A DNA stretch of 64,000 bases, from contig CBDFHN010000002.1 of NCBI GenBank assembly GCA_965247735.1, forward strand, positions 620,001 to 684,000, written 5' to 3'. Made by a program: the position numbers and the translations under genes. Source of the stretch: JAOXRU01 sp965247735 (GTDB lineage: Bacteria > Bacteroidota > Bacteroidia > Flavobacteriales > Flavobacteriaceae). This document shows, piece by piece, positions 33,140 to 42,185 of this stretch; position 1 is the stretch's first letter, and each line of letters begins with the position of its first letter. The notes below the pieces were generated by a model. The model had not been told where the DNA came from and made no database searches. It saw only the letters and a program-made list of their open reading frames with translations.

Positions 33140-34843
33140 TTACACTTTTACTACTTCCTTAGGTTTTCCTGCAATTACCATTTGTGATGCTACTTGCTGT
33201 AAATAACCTGGTGGTGGTTGACTTTCTTTAGTTTTGCCATAGGAACAGCCTAGAGGAAATTTCCAATGATCATTTACACAAAAATGGCAAGAACCTTCTG
33301 TACGAGTTAAATACCCTGGTTTTCCATTTTTTTCATTAGAATAAGCTAACTCACCTTTAACATAAAGATCTTCTAGAACTTTTGCCATTTCTCTATGTGG
33401 ATTGTAATAATAATTCCAAAGCACCGTCAAAGCTTCATTATACGAAGTCTTTAATTCGCTAAGTACCTTTATTAAATCAGCTATAACCTCAATTGCAACA
33501 AAATAACCTTGCTTTTTTGCTGCTACAAAATGTAATCTTTTATCTGTTGTTAAAAACTCATAACATTCTGGATAATTAGATTCAAATGATTTCCAATCAT
33601 CCTGGTTCATTCTAAACTGTGGAAGATAATTGGTATTATAAGAAAAATGTGGTGTTACAATTATTCTAGTTGATAAATTATAAGTAATTCCATCTATGGC
33701 TGTGTTAAACTTAAGATAAGTTGGTTTTTTGCTATCTATTGTTTCTTTAAATAAAGTAAATGCACCATCTTCTGGATACCTAGATAATGGAGTTTCTCTA
33801 TTAAATAAACTTGCAAATGCACCATGAAACATATTATAAGAAGCTTCACCTACCAAAAATAATACTGCTGGCTTGGTCTGCACCAATTGTTTTACGGCCC
33901 ATGCGTTTTTGCTTACGCAATTGTGTACAATTGTATCTTTCTGATTTCCTAAATAATCTTCGTTCCAATGTGGAGAGGCACAGGCAACCATATCTGCTTG
34001 ACATACATCTTCTCCTATTTTTAAATTAATATCTGAACATCCTTTGGACTGCAAAAATTCTTGAAAATAATTTAATGTAGGAACAAACTGCTCGTAATAT
34101 CCTATTTCTCCTTGATAAATATCAACAGGTAAATTCTTAGGTACATTTAATCGTGCAGCAATTACCTGACCTGCTTCAAAAATATTGTTTGGCTCATAAT
34201 GATCAAATAATAACACATATCTAGGTGTTCCTAATTCTCTTTTTAATTGAATTACTGTAGTATCATTATCACCATCATAAAGCACTTCTATTGCATAATC
34301 TGGATCGGCACTTGTACGAATCGCTTTTACCAATTTTCCCTTTCTTTCAGCTTTAATTTGTCCTTCTGAAATAATATACTTTTTTGCGACGTCTATATTT
34401 AGGTGTTCCTGAAAAACAGATCTATATCTATAATAATATGCATATTTAGCAAAAGCATCTGTTTTATCATTGCTCGTAAAATTGGGATAAGCCCAACTAG
34501 TTCCTTGCAACCCAGGAGCGAAAGCTGTAAGATTAGGATTAATTCCAATGGTCATAATTGGTGCTTTTCTACAGCCATCCATTACTTCTCCATTAGGAAA
34601 AGCTTCTTCTCTAGTTGTTGCTTCTAACCATTCATAATCTTTTTCCTTTTTTTTAGGTGAATTCCCTTTTGGGAAATTACTATTAAAATCAAATACTGGA
34701 AACGGGCCATATGGTTGATTGTTTACATCCTTAGGCCAGAAAAAAGAACAGGTTCCGCATGATCTTACATTATAGACCAAGTCTATCTCTATTGGAGCTG
34801 CAGTATCCTTACTGGCAACTCTAGTCGGGTTATACTTTCTCAT
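33140..34843 (-). CDS. Cysteine-rich protein with uracil-DNA-glycosylase-like motifs
   Basis: A 567-residue soluble protein I cannot place with certainty. It has CGTC close to the N-terminus (about 29-32), a GCRKAPIMTIGINPNLTAF block, CASPHWN in the middle, AVLFLVGEASYNMFHG after it, and a C-terminal cluster CHFCVNDHWKFPLGC. Blocks like IMTIGINPN and LFLVGEASYNMF recall the substrate pocket and GxxA stretch of uracil-DNA-glycosylase-fold proteins, and the cysteine spacing would suit an iron-sulphur or zinc site as in family 4 glycosylases. This is a motif-level suggestion only. It lies 12 bases after the nucleoside-phosphorylase-like gene. Confidence 0.7.
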   Translation of the reverse strand: MRKYNPTRVASKDTAAPIEIDLVYNVRSCGTCSFFWPKDVNNQPYGPFPVFDFNSNFPKGNSPKKKEKDYEWLEATTREEAFPNGEVMDGCRKAPIMTIGINPNLTAFAPGLQGTSWAYPNFTSNDKTDAFAKYAYYYRYRSVFQEHLNIDVAKKYIISEGQIKAERKGKLVKAIRTSADPDYAIEVLYDGDNDTTVIQLKRELGTPRYVLLFDHYEPNNIFEAGQVIAARLNVPKNLPVDIYQGEIGYYEQFVPTLNYFQEFLQSKGCSDINLKIGEDVCQADMVACASPHWNEDYLGNQKDTIVHNCVSKNAWAVKQLVQTKPAVLFLVGEASYNMFHGAFASLFNRETPLSRYPEDGAFTLFKETIDSKKPTYLKFNTAIDGITYNLSTRIIVTPHFSYNTNYLPQFRMNQDDWKSFESNYPECYEFLTTDKRLHFVAAKKQGYFVAIEVIADLIKVLSELKTSYNEALTVLWNYYYNPHREMAKVLEDLYVKGELAYSNEKNGKPGYLTRTEGSCHFCVNDHWKFPLGCSYGKTKESQPPPGYLQQVASQMVIAGKPKEVVKV

Positions 34844-34855
34844 AAGACCAAAGTA

Positions 34856-35950
34856 TTAACCAACAATTGCTGCCCAAGTTGTTAATGCACCATTAAAACT
34901 AGTGTAAAATCCACAGGTTTCATATATAAGACTAGACCATTGTTTTCTAACATTATCAGGAATTATAGTACCATTTACAGCTGTACTTGCTACAATTGGG
35001 TCAGAAATATTTCTAACAAAACAAAAGTCTACACCTTGTAATGCTGCTTCATGCCCTACTACGGTATCATCCATTTCTAACACACTATACTCTTCAGCAT
35101 TATTACCATTAGCAATAAAATAATAATCAGTGGTTAATAAAGGCACATTTTTTTTAAGCAGTACTTTCGGACTTTTAATATTATTAGGTTTCAATGGGTT
35201 GTTTACCAAATCCGCTAAAGAAAACGCTGAAGACCCTGAAACACTATCATGTAATTCTGTTATAAGATGATTTAATTCATTTTGTGATAATACATCATTA
35301 AGTGGTAAAAACAATTCTTCTTGAACTCCATCTTGTTTAAACAATGATGGGTACCAATTGCAACTAACTGTTTTATTATTATATGATGCATGTATATTTT
35401 CAGGCTTTTCTAATTGAATATGTCCAGCGTTAGTTACTACCACATCACCAAGTGATTCCTCTAATGTAGAGCCTCCAGCTGTACCAATTGTATAAACTTG
35501 ACTTGGAGATACATCAGCTATAATATTCTTAACCATATCAGATAAACCGTCAATATAAGGAGGATGAGCAAGATGAGATTCTGATTTAAACAACAATACC
35601 TTTGTCTCTTTTCCTTTATTATTTTTGATTTTCACCAAAGAAAAATATCCCCAAAGATGTGGTGCAGATGATTCTGGAGCATTTTTTGAATACAAATGCC
35701 AATCATCTCTCCAATAGGTATCTTTTGAATTCCTTGGGTATTCACTATTTCTAAAGACATGATCTAATGCTGACCATTCTGCACTGGTCCATGTGATAAC
35801 CACACAATCGGCACTAGGTAGTTCCGCTTCTGAACCTTCATAGTTAAATTCTATTCTTTCTGGTGCTGTTGCTCCTATTGCTTCCCAATTTACAATTGGC
35901 AAATCCATTAAAGCAGTTGATTTTGCTACTATACTTTTTGTTTTTAACAT
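34856..35950 (-). CDS. Nucleoside phosphorylase/nucleosidase-fold protein
   Basis: A 364-residue protein of the PNP/UDP phosphorylase superfamily. Landmarks are VYTIGTAGGSTLEESLGDVVVTNAG (the phosphate/ribose-binding glycine loop and the following strand) and the late block EMDDTVVGHEAALQGVDFCFVRNISD, which corresponds to the E-M-x-(T/A)-x(n)-A...RxxSD ribose and base site. The N-terminal part (ADCVVITWTSAEWSALDHVF) is unusual for metabolic phosphorylases but similar stretches occur in nucleosidase domains of immune-type proteins, as far as I recall. It could cleave a nucleoside or nucleotide base. An insert of about 90 residues separates the two blocks. No signal peptide. Confidence 0.8.
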   Translation of the reverse strand: MLKTKSIVAKSTALMDLPIVNWEAIGATAPERIEFNYEGSEAELPSADCVVITWTSAEWSALDHVFRNSEYPRNSKDTYWRDDWHLYSKNAPESSAPHLWGYFSLVKIKNNKGKETKVLLFKSESHLAHPPYIDGLSDMVKNIIADVSPSQVYTIGTAGGSTLEESLGDVVVTNAGHIQLEKPENIHASYNNKTVSCNWYPSLFKQDGVQEELFLPLNDVLSQNELNHLITELHDSVSGSSAFSLADLVNNPLKPNNIKSPKVLLKKNVPLLTTDYYFIANGNNAEEYSVLEMDDTVVGHEAALQGVDFCFVRNISDPIVASTAVNGTIIPDNVRKQWSSLIYETCGFYTSFNGALTTWAAIVG

Positions 35951-35989
35951 GTGAGATGAGATTATTATAATATGTTTTAAGTAATTATG

Positions 35990-36943
35990 TTATACGTAAG
36001 TTTCTCTTAATTTTGTTTTAGTTTTAGAAGTGGTTTCTAATAAGTTATTGTATACTAACGTATAATTATTTGTTCCGACATTAAAAGAAAACAGACAACT
36101 AGCATCTGCTATTGATGGCATAGTACACTCAATACTCCATCCTAAACAATTACCATAAATACTATTATAAGTAGTTTCTCCATTTGTTCTATAGGTTGCA
36201 AAAAATGGAAAACCTTCCACATTTGTAAATGCTGAAACAAAATTTAGATTTAACATCTGGTCAGGAACATCAATATTTAATACTGGATGCGAACTTTCTG
36301 TAGGGTCATCCATAAAATGATCTATATTCACTTTTCCATATACTTCATTGGTTTTAATAAAGAAATTTTCTCCCCCCATCTGAAAAAAAGAAAAACGCGT
36401 CCAGCCTTTTGCCCAAGTTGCAGACCATGTTTTTTCTGCATAGGCAATACCATTTGGAGGAATACTAATTTGATATTTAGCTACAGCTCCATTTTTTACA
36501 TCATAAGCAATAAAAAACTGCCCAAAACGATATGAAAATGTTTTTACAGTAGATAAGCCCTTTCCTATTTTTACTTGATAAGCACTTGTAAACTCAAAAT
36601 CATCAGAAATATGAATAATATCTGCATGTTTATCTTCTGGATTATAGGTCAACAACATTGGTCTATTCCCCATATAGAAAACATCAATTATTGAAGTTCC
36701 GAAAGAGAAATTTTTTATAAATGATTCTTTAAAAAACGTACCATCAACACTAGTAATGTAAACAACTGCTTTTTTTGTTGTTGGATTGAACCCAATAACA
36801 TAATCGGTGTTGTTAAGTTTACAATTGACTAGATTTACTAAGCCATTTTGAAGTGGATTAATTTTTGCATTCTCAACAGTATCTACTGTGAGTTTACCTA
36901 GTGAATTTGTTGATTGTACTTGATAAAGTGAGTAAGATGTCAT
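35990..36943 (-). CDS. Beta-propeller-like protein, first gene of the operon
   Basis: A 317-residue protein built of repeated beta-strand units: each repeat has a hydrophobic strand followed by an aromatic-Asn/Asp turn (YVIGFNPTTKKAVVY, MLLTYNPEDKHADII, FFIAYDVKNGAVAKY, FFIKTNEVYGKVNI, FFATYRTNGETTY, YTLVYNNL). Five to six such units point to a small beta-propeller of the lectin or binding type. No catalytic motif and no signal peptide. The stretch FMDDPTESSHPVLNIDV has no match I know. As the first gene it may provide a binding or recognition part for the enzymes that follow; this is inference. Confidence 0.7.
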   Translation of the reverse strand: MTSYSLYQVQSTNSLGKLTVDTVENAKINPLQNGLVNLVNCKLNNTDYVIGFNPTTKKAVVYITSVDGTFFKESFIKNFSFGTSIIDVFYMGNRPMLLTYNPEDKHADIIHISDDFEFTSAYQVKIGKGLSTVKTFSYRFGQFFIAYDVKNGAVAKYQISIPPNGIAYAEKTWSATWAKGWTRFSFFQMGGENFFIKTNEVYGKVNIDHFMDDPTESSHPVLNIDVPDQMLNLNFVSAFTNVEGFPFFATYRTNGETTYNSIYGNCLGWSIECTMPSIADASCLFSFNVGTNNYTLVYNNLLETTSKTKTKLRETYV

Positions 36944-37008
36944 AATTACTTTTTTAAGGTTAAATTATTCTGATTTAAGGTTTATTCTATTATTTCGATC
37001 ATAAATTA

Positions 37009-37016
37009 CAAATATA
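37009..37016 (-). promoter_or_regulatory. -7 element of the nine-gene operon
   Basis: The minus strand reads TATATTTG, an exact TAnnTTTG match, 65 bases before the start of the propeller-like gene. No good TTG box lies 19-21 bases upstream of it, so the promoter may need an activator. Confidence 0.45.
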
Positions 37017-37112
37017 ATTTCAATAAAGTAATATTTTTCCTATAGTAATTATTTAGATTAATAAAAAATAATCGATTAAAAGCATAATTATCTTACTCAA
37101 AACAAATCAATT

Positions 37113-37147
37113 AAAAAAAATGGCTGTGGTATATATACCACAGCCAT
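37113..37147 (-). terminator. Terminator of the copper efflux operon
   Basis: A perfect 28-base palindrome (37120-37147, arms with TGGCTGTGGTAT) is followed on the minus strand by eight T. It lies 41 bases after the CusB-type stop and separates the copper operon from the operon to its left. The stem is very stable and could work in both directions. Confidence 0.88.
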
Positions 37148-37188
37148 AAATATTTGAACCGTAAAACTGAATATTTTATATAGAAAAA

Positions 37189-38916
37189 TTAATCTATTTC
37201 GGCTACAACACTTCCACAATTGAGCATTTGATTACCGTAATACGGATTAAGTACTTCTTTATTAATACTTGCCCAAAATGCTCCTTTATTATTTGCTGCC
37301 ATAGGACAAAAATGCTTATAAACTTTTACACCGATACCAAAAGTTTCTATGCTCTTGATAACAGCATCAGAAGCTTTTATAAATGCCTTACGTTGTTTTT
37401 CAATACTTTCAGTATTGGAAATTATAATTATTTCTTTAGCTATAACATTACTATAATTCATCCATTGCAAATGGGCATCATTGTCAGCTAGGAGTTTCAT
37501 ATCAACCATTTTTAAAGCTTTATTTACTACTAAAGCTTTATTCTTTGCAGCGTTACCTTTATCTTCTACTAAAGACTGTTTTAAAACAAGATATGCTTCA
37601 AATAAGCCTTTTAATTGACCTTTAAACTTATCAGAAACAGAAAGTCTTTTTACAACTTCTTTATTTTTTTTAATATCCTGATCGTTAGCACTATTCATCA
37701 TGCTTTTTTTTCCTTGTAATTGTGCGGCAGCATCGACAGTAAATGTTCCATTTACTACAATTTCATCATTAACGTTTAATCCAGAAACAATTTCGTAATC
37801 TTCTCCTATACTATTACCCAACGTTACTTCCCTCATTTCAAAAACAGGTTCATCCTTATTTACTTTTACATAAACTAAAGAACGTTTTCCTGTCCATAAT
37901 ACAGCGGTTTTTGGAACAGAGATTAAGGTATTAGCTACAGCATTAGCGCTGGTAGTTTTTAAATTACCTTTTACAAACATTCCAATTTTTAAGTTACCTT
38001 TTCTATTTTGCAATGGTACCCTTATGGTTATGGTTCTAGTGTTTGAATCTACTACTGGAGCAATAAATGAGACCTTACCTTTTAGTTTCGCATTAGGGTC
38101 AGCATTTGTAATGATACTTATTTCGCTCCCCAGGTTAATTTTATTAAGTTGTTTCTCATAAGCATCAAATTCAGCCCAAACCGTAGTTAGATTTGCTATC
38201 TTAAACATTGTTTGCCCTTCTTTTATATGGTTACCTTCTTCTACCATTTTATGAGTTACAACTCCTGAAACATTAGCATAAACAGGGAAGTTCTCTGTTA
38301 TCTTTTTTGAATTTTCAATTTTCAGAATTTGCTTTTCAGAAAGTTTCCATAACTTCAATTTATTTCTAACTGCTTTATATAGCTTTGGCTGTGAAGCCTT
38401 CATGGTAAGAGCTGTTAGTAATTCTCCTTGAGTGCTCACTAATTCTGGAGAATAAATTAAAGCCAACAGTTGTCCTTTTTTTACTTCTTCACCAGTTGAA
38501 TTGATGTATAATTTTTCAATACGACCATTAAAATGAGAAGTTTGCACGGCATTATTCTTTTCATTTTCCTTGATTGTTCCAGACAATACCAAACCACCTC
38601 CATTTTGTTGTTCGTTAGAAATAATTATTGTCTCAATATTTGCCAATGCCATTGCATTTTTACTCATCTTAAACTGATGAGTCGATGCAATATCACCATC
38701 TGTAGTATTTGCAATGATTAAATCCATGCCACAAATGGGACAATCTCCTGGCTCTGGTAAGTTAATATGTGGATGCATTGAGCAAGTCCACCTTTCTGCT
38801 ACAGTTGCCTTGGAATCATTGTGTTGGTGATCCATCGAATCTCGTCCTCCCCAAAAAAAACTCCCAATTAATATTCCTACAATCAATACTCCGATGTAAA
38901 TTCCGTATTTTTTCAT
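37189..38916 (-). CDS. cusB: CusB-type efflux adaptor with heavy-metal-binding and DUF3347 domains
   Basis: Periplasmic adaptor (membrane fusion protein) of a copper/silver RND pump, 575 residues from the ATG at 38916; an ATG at 38949 would add 11 residues before the membrane anchor. Order: anchor helix (YGIYIGVLIVGILIGSFF), heavy-metal-binding domain (CSMHP, CPICGM), barrel-sandwich hybrid and beta-barrel domains (IEKLYINSTGEEVKKGQLLA, GNHIKEGQTMFKIANL), and at the C-terminus a DUF3347 domain (about 440-575) with CPMAANNKGAFWAS and MLNCGS. The same DUF3347 type occurs alone in the gene at 40351. Metal-binding Cys, Met and His residues at both ends suit metal hand-over to the pump. Confidence 0.92.
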   Translation of the reverse strand: MKKYGIYIGVLIVGILIGSFFWGGRDSMDHQHNDSKATVAERWTCSMHPHINLPEPGDCPICGMDLIIANTTDGDIASTHQFKMSKNAMALANIETIIISNEQQNGGGLVLSGTIKENEKNNAVQTSHFNGRIEKLYINSTGEEVKKGQLLALIYSPELVSTQGELLTALTMKASQPKLYKAVRNKLKLWKLSEKQILKIENSKKITENFPVYANVSGVVTHKMVEEGNHIKEGQTMFKIANLTTVWAEFDAYEKQLNKINLGSEISIITNADPNAKLKGKVSFIAPVVDSNTRTITIRVPLQNRKGNLKIGMFVKGNLKTTSANAVANTLISVPKTAVLWTGKRSLVYVKVNKDEPVFEMREVTLGNSIGEDYEIVSGLNVNDEIVVNGTFTVDAAAQLQGKKSMMNSANDQDIKKNKEVVKRLSVSDKFKGQLKGLFEAYLVLKQSLVEDKGNAAKNKALVVNKALKMVDMKLLADNDAHLQWMNYSNVIAKEIIIISNTESIEKQRKAFIKASDAVIKSIETFGIGVKVYKHFCPMAANNKGAFWASINKEVLNPYYGNQMLNCGSVVAEID

Positions 38917-39080
38917 GTCTCTATGTTTATTATTTTTTAATGGTAACATGCTTTTCGCTTATAGTCATTACTCACAATGTTTTTTATTGTTTCTCATTGG
39001 AATTCATGAACCTTCGGTTTTCTTTGGCTGATAAACTGCTTAACATGTTCTTTTCATACCTCCATATATTAAAATCACTT

Positions 39081-39797
39081 TTACTTGTTCTTTTTCTTTC
39101 TTTGTTTTAGCTTTCTAATCGATGGAGAAGAAACAAACCATAATAAAAACCCACTGCAAACTGTTATGATTCCAAGCAACGAAAAAACTCTTAATACTGT
39201 GTTGTTAAAATCATCTCTACCTTCATAATCCATTGTATGCGTCATCCATAAAAAGTCAAACCAACGCCAATTACGATGTCTTACTGTTTGAAAAGTCCCA
39301 TTAGCAACTGATACATATACCTTTATGTCATCATCATGATCATATGATATTACATATGCAGGTAACAATTTTCCTCTATACTCATGGTGCTTTCCAGTAA
39401 TTGTTATGAGTTGAATATCTTTTATTTCAATATCCATACGCATTCTGGTTTTTACCACTGCTAATGCTTCTTCCTCTGTTATATTCTTTTTAAGCTCTCC
39501 TGAATGTCCATCGTAAAGATATTTATCATTAATCCAATAGTAGGGTTTGCCACCAATATCCTTTAATTCTATTTCTGATATGCTTACCATAGGCTTTAGA
39601 TCAGAAACACCAATTAAACCATCAAAACTTTTAGGTTTATAGTCTTCATTTTTAAAGTGATCGCCATGAATCTCATCAATATTAGTCCAGCTAAAATAGA
39701 GTCCACTAATAGTCCAGAATAAAAACTGTATACCTAAGAAAAGCCCTAAATAGCGATGTGTTTTTCTGATTTTCTGCACTACATTTCTGTTTACCAT
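39081..39797 (-). CDS. PepSY-domain membrane protein
   Basis: A 238-residue PepSY-TM type protein: N-terminal helix (YLGLFLGIQFLFWTISGLYFSW), a periplasmic PepSY region (EEALAVVKTRMRMDIEIKDI, then a second strand-rich half), a conserved WFDFLWMTHTMDY block and a C-terminal helix (LLGIITVCSGFLLWFV) ending in a basic tail. Proteins of this kind accompany metal reduction and uptake systems. In this operon it may reduce copper or handle haem together with the neighbouring haem-binding protein; that is inference. Confidence 0.85.
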   Translation of the reverse strand: MVNRNVVQKIRKTHRYLGLFLGIQFLFWTISGLYFSWTNIDEIHGDHFKNEDYKPKSFDGLIGVSDLKPMVSISEIELKDIGGKPYYWINDKYLYDGHSGELKKNITEEEALAVVKTRMRMDIEIKDIQLITITGKHHEYRGKLLPAYVISYDHDDDIKVYVSVANGTFQTVRHRNWRWFDFLWMTHTMDYEGRDDFNNTVLRVFSLLGIITVCSGFLLWFVSSPSIRKLKQRKKKNK

Positions 39798-39851
39798 TAT
39801 AATCTTTTTTTAAATGAATGCAATTGGTACTAATTTTTCATTTCTTTAGTG

Positions 39852-40307
39852 TTATTTATAATTTTCCTTTAGTCTTGTAATCCATAGGATTATATCTTGT
39901 TTTTCACTTTCTGAAAAAATTGCATCTTGATGAAGAAGTGTATATGAACTCATTGGCATTTCTTCAGTTTTAATTTGGCCTATCATCGCTTTTAGTTTGC
40001 TCTTTTTTCTTCGATCAGAATAATTTCCCCATTCATTAAAATTAAGTTCAGTTTTCCCAACACGAATATGATCTTCCAGAAACCAAGCAATCGGTTGTAT
40101 GTTATTATACCAAGGGTATTTAGTATTGTTACTATGACAATCATAACAGGATACGTATAGCTGATTTTGAATAGTCTTGGGCACATTATTAACTAACATA
40201 AAATCAGTAACTGGCACACTCAGACTTTGATTGTTAATCGTGGGTACAAATTGAATACCCACGAATACAATCAATAAAAAAATAGCACTGAATTTTAAAA
40301 TTTTCAT
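39852..40307 (-). CDS. Haem-binding domain protein (cytochrome-like)
   Basis: A 151-residue protein with an N-terminal signal or anchor helix (FSAIFLLIVFVGIQFVP) and a single c-type haem motif CYDCH (about 54-58) in the context SCYDCHSNNTKYPWY, as in the Bacteroidota haem-binding domain family. The methionine of EEMPMSSY could be the sixth haem ligand. It would be periplasmic and could pass electrons, perhaps to copper or to the PepSY protein encoded 54 bases downstream. Confidence 0.88.
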   Translation of the reverse strand: MKILKFSAIFLLIVFVGIQFVPTINNQSLSVPVTDFMLVNNVPKTIQNQLYVSCYDCHSNNTKYPWYNNIQPIAWFLEDHIRVGKTELNFNEWGNYSDRRKKSKLKAMIGQIKTEEMPMSSYTLLHQDAIFSESEKQDIILWITRLKENYK

Positions 40308-40350
40308 TTTATTATAAAACTCTTTTTAGGTTTGCATTAACCAGTTTTAT

Positions 40351-40902
40351 TTATAATTGCTTTTGTACTGTACCACAATGCAACATTTTACTTCCAAAAT
40401 ATGGGTTGTTAATTTCCTTATTTGCACTCAACCAAGTTCCGCCTGTATTGTTATTATACATTGGACAATATTGTTGATACAAAGCAGTAGATGTACCCGT
40501 TATTGCTATCATATCAATCATATCTTTGCTTAAGGTTTCAAAATGCTCTCTTTGATGACCAATAGGACTTTTTATAATATGTTCAGCCTGTTCTTTTGCA
40601 TTTTCAAGTATTTCCATGTACTCTTTATGTTGTTTCTCTTTTATTTTTGACATATCAAAATTATTGAATGCTGTAAGTAATACTTTTCCACCTTCAGCAG
40701 TAACTTTCTGATCATCGGCTATTAATCCATTTTTTAAAACTAAATAGCCTTTTATAATATCAGCAAATTCTCCACTTTTTTGAATGGAAGTTGTTTTTGC
40801 AGTTACTTCACTATTTACTGTCGCTTCATCTTTTTTCACTTCATTTTTACATGCTGAAAGTGCCAATATTGCAACTACTATTAAGGACATTGTTTTTCTC
40901 AT
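40351..40902 (-). CDS. DUF3347 lipoprotein
   Basis: A 183-residue lipoprotein: signal peptide MSLIVVAILALSAC with lipobox L-S-A-Cys, then an acidic linker and a DUF3347 domain (about 45-183) with LVLKNGLIADD, QYCPMYNNNTGGTWLS and MLHCGTVQ. The Cys-Pro-Met and Met-x-x-Cys pairs are probable copper ligands, shared with the C-terminal domain of the CusB-type protein. It may be a periplasmic copper chaperone for the pump. Confidence 0.88.
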   Translation of the reverse strand: MRKTMSLIVVAILALSACKNEVKKDEATVNSEVTAKTTSIQKSGEFADIIKGYLVLKNGLIADDQKVTAEGGKVLLTAFNNFDMSKIKEKQHKEYMEILENAKEQAEHIIKSPIGHQREHFETLSKDMIDMIAITGTSTALYQQYCPMYNNNTGGTWLSANKEINNPYFGSKMLHCGTVQKQL

Positions 40903-40935
40903 CTTTATTATAATTTAAATTATTATTATTTGTTT

Positions 40936-42183
40936 TTATTCTTCAATTAAATATGTAATTATTGCCTTCTGAAAAAAGTACTCTTTCTGCGAAGCAACTT
41001 CTTGTGTTTCAAACTTTATCTTGAATTTTTGAATTTCTAATATTTGGGTATAATCCATTTTTGCAGTTTCGTACGCAGTTAACAATACTTTGTGCGCTTG
41101 TTCTGCATGTTCAATATTTATCTTTTGTGTAGCAATTGTTGCCTTAGCATTTTTAAGAGCAGTAACTGCTTTCTCATATTCTTGATATAATGCGTTTTTT
41201 GCTTCTACTTTTGAAGCTAAAACTGTTTTTTGCTGCAATTGCAATTGTTTTTGCTTAGCACTATATTTTTTAGAGAAAAGCGGTATAGAAACAGAAACCA
41301 TAGGCATTATAATATCCTTTCCATTGTCAGCTAAGTTGACTACATCTCGTTCGGATACAAAAACGTAATCCAATCCAATACCTATTTTTGGCAGTCCTTC
41401 TTTTTTGGTGACTTCTTCAGCTTTTACAACTGCATTATTCAAATTATCAAATTGTAATAATTGTGGATTATTACTCAATAACTTTTCATCTAAAACATAT
41501 TCTACATCCGAACTACCAATTTCACCACTGATAATGATCAAAGCCCTTAAATCCCTATTTAGTAATAAATTAAACATTCTTTTCTTATTCAAGAAAGATT
41601 GTTCCATAACCACTAATTTGTTTTTTAACTCATTAGTTTCTATTTTAATTTTTAATACATCAACCATAGTCGATCTATTATTTTGCAATTCATTTAATGC
41701 TAGTGCTTCGTAGGTTTTTAAAATTTCTATGTTCTCTTTTAAAATTTCAATAATTGCCTGCTGTTCATATAAATTATAATACGATTTCTTGACATTTAAC
41801 ACAAGTTGTCTTTTGTAAGCATCTACCTTATTTTGTTGAGCAGCTGCCCTAAACCCTATACTTTCTTTTTTTGCTGCTAAAGTTCCAAACCAAGGTAAAC
41901 TTTGACTTATAGATAATTTTGCTTGTTGTGCCCCTACTCTAGTCTCCGTTTCTTGAACAAAATATCCAGCAGCTATTTTTGTATCTGGAAGACTTCCAAC
42001 TGCTATCTTTTTTTGTAACAATCCTTCGTATTCAAATTGTTTGGCTTTAAGTTCAGGACTGTTTTTTAAAGCAATTTCTAGATATTCATTTAGCTGTTGA
42101 GCTCTTGTTGAATACATCGAAAGTAATAAGCTAAAACATACTATTCCTTGAATACCTATGCGTTTATATACTAACTTTTTCAT
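40936..42183 (-). CDS. TolC-family outer membrane channel of the copper pump
   Basis: Outer membrane efflux protein, 415 residues from the ATG at 42183; a longer frame would begin at a TTG inside the cusA end. Signal peptide GIVCFSLLLSMYSTRAQ, followed by the two repeated coiled-coil hairpins of the family (ALKNSPELKAKQFEYEGLLQ and NPQLLQFDNLNNAVVKAEEV). It forms the exit duct of the CusA/CusB tripartite system. It starts 2 bases after the cusA stop. Confidence 0.92.
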   Translation of the reverse strand: MKKLVYKRIGIQGIVCFSLLLSMYSTRAQQLNEYLEIALKNSPELKAKQFEYEGLLQKKIAVGSLPDTKIAAGYFVQETETRVGAQQAKLSISQSLPWFGTLAAKKESIGFRAAAQQNKVDAYKRQLVLNVKKSYYNLYEQQAIIEILKENIEILKTYEALALNELQNNRSTMVDVLKIKIETNELKNKLVVMEQSFLNKKRMFNLLLNRDLRALIIISGEIGSSDVEYVLDEKLLSNNPQLLQFDNLNNAVVKAEEVTKKEGLPKIGIGLDYVFVSERDVVNLADNGKDIIMPMVSVSIPLFSKKYSAKQKQLQLQQKTVLASKVEAKNALYQEYEKAVTALKNAKATIATQKINIEHAEQAHKVLLTAYETAKMDYTQILEIQKFKIKFETQEVASQKEYFFQKAIITYLIEE

Positions 42184-42185
42184 TT

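Noticed and set aside
26798..37150. The nine-gene cluster as a prophage or integrative element
   Set aside because: I found no integrase, phage structural genes, tRNA junction or flanking direct repeats, and the base composition looks like the surroundings by eye.
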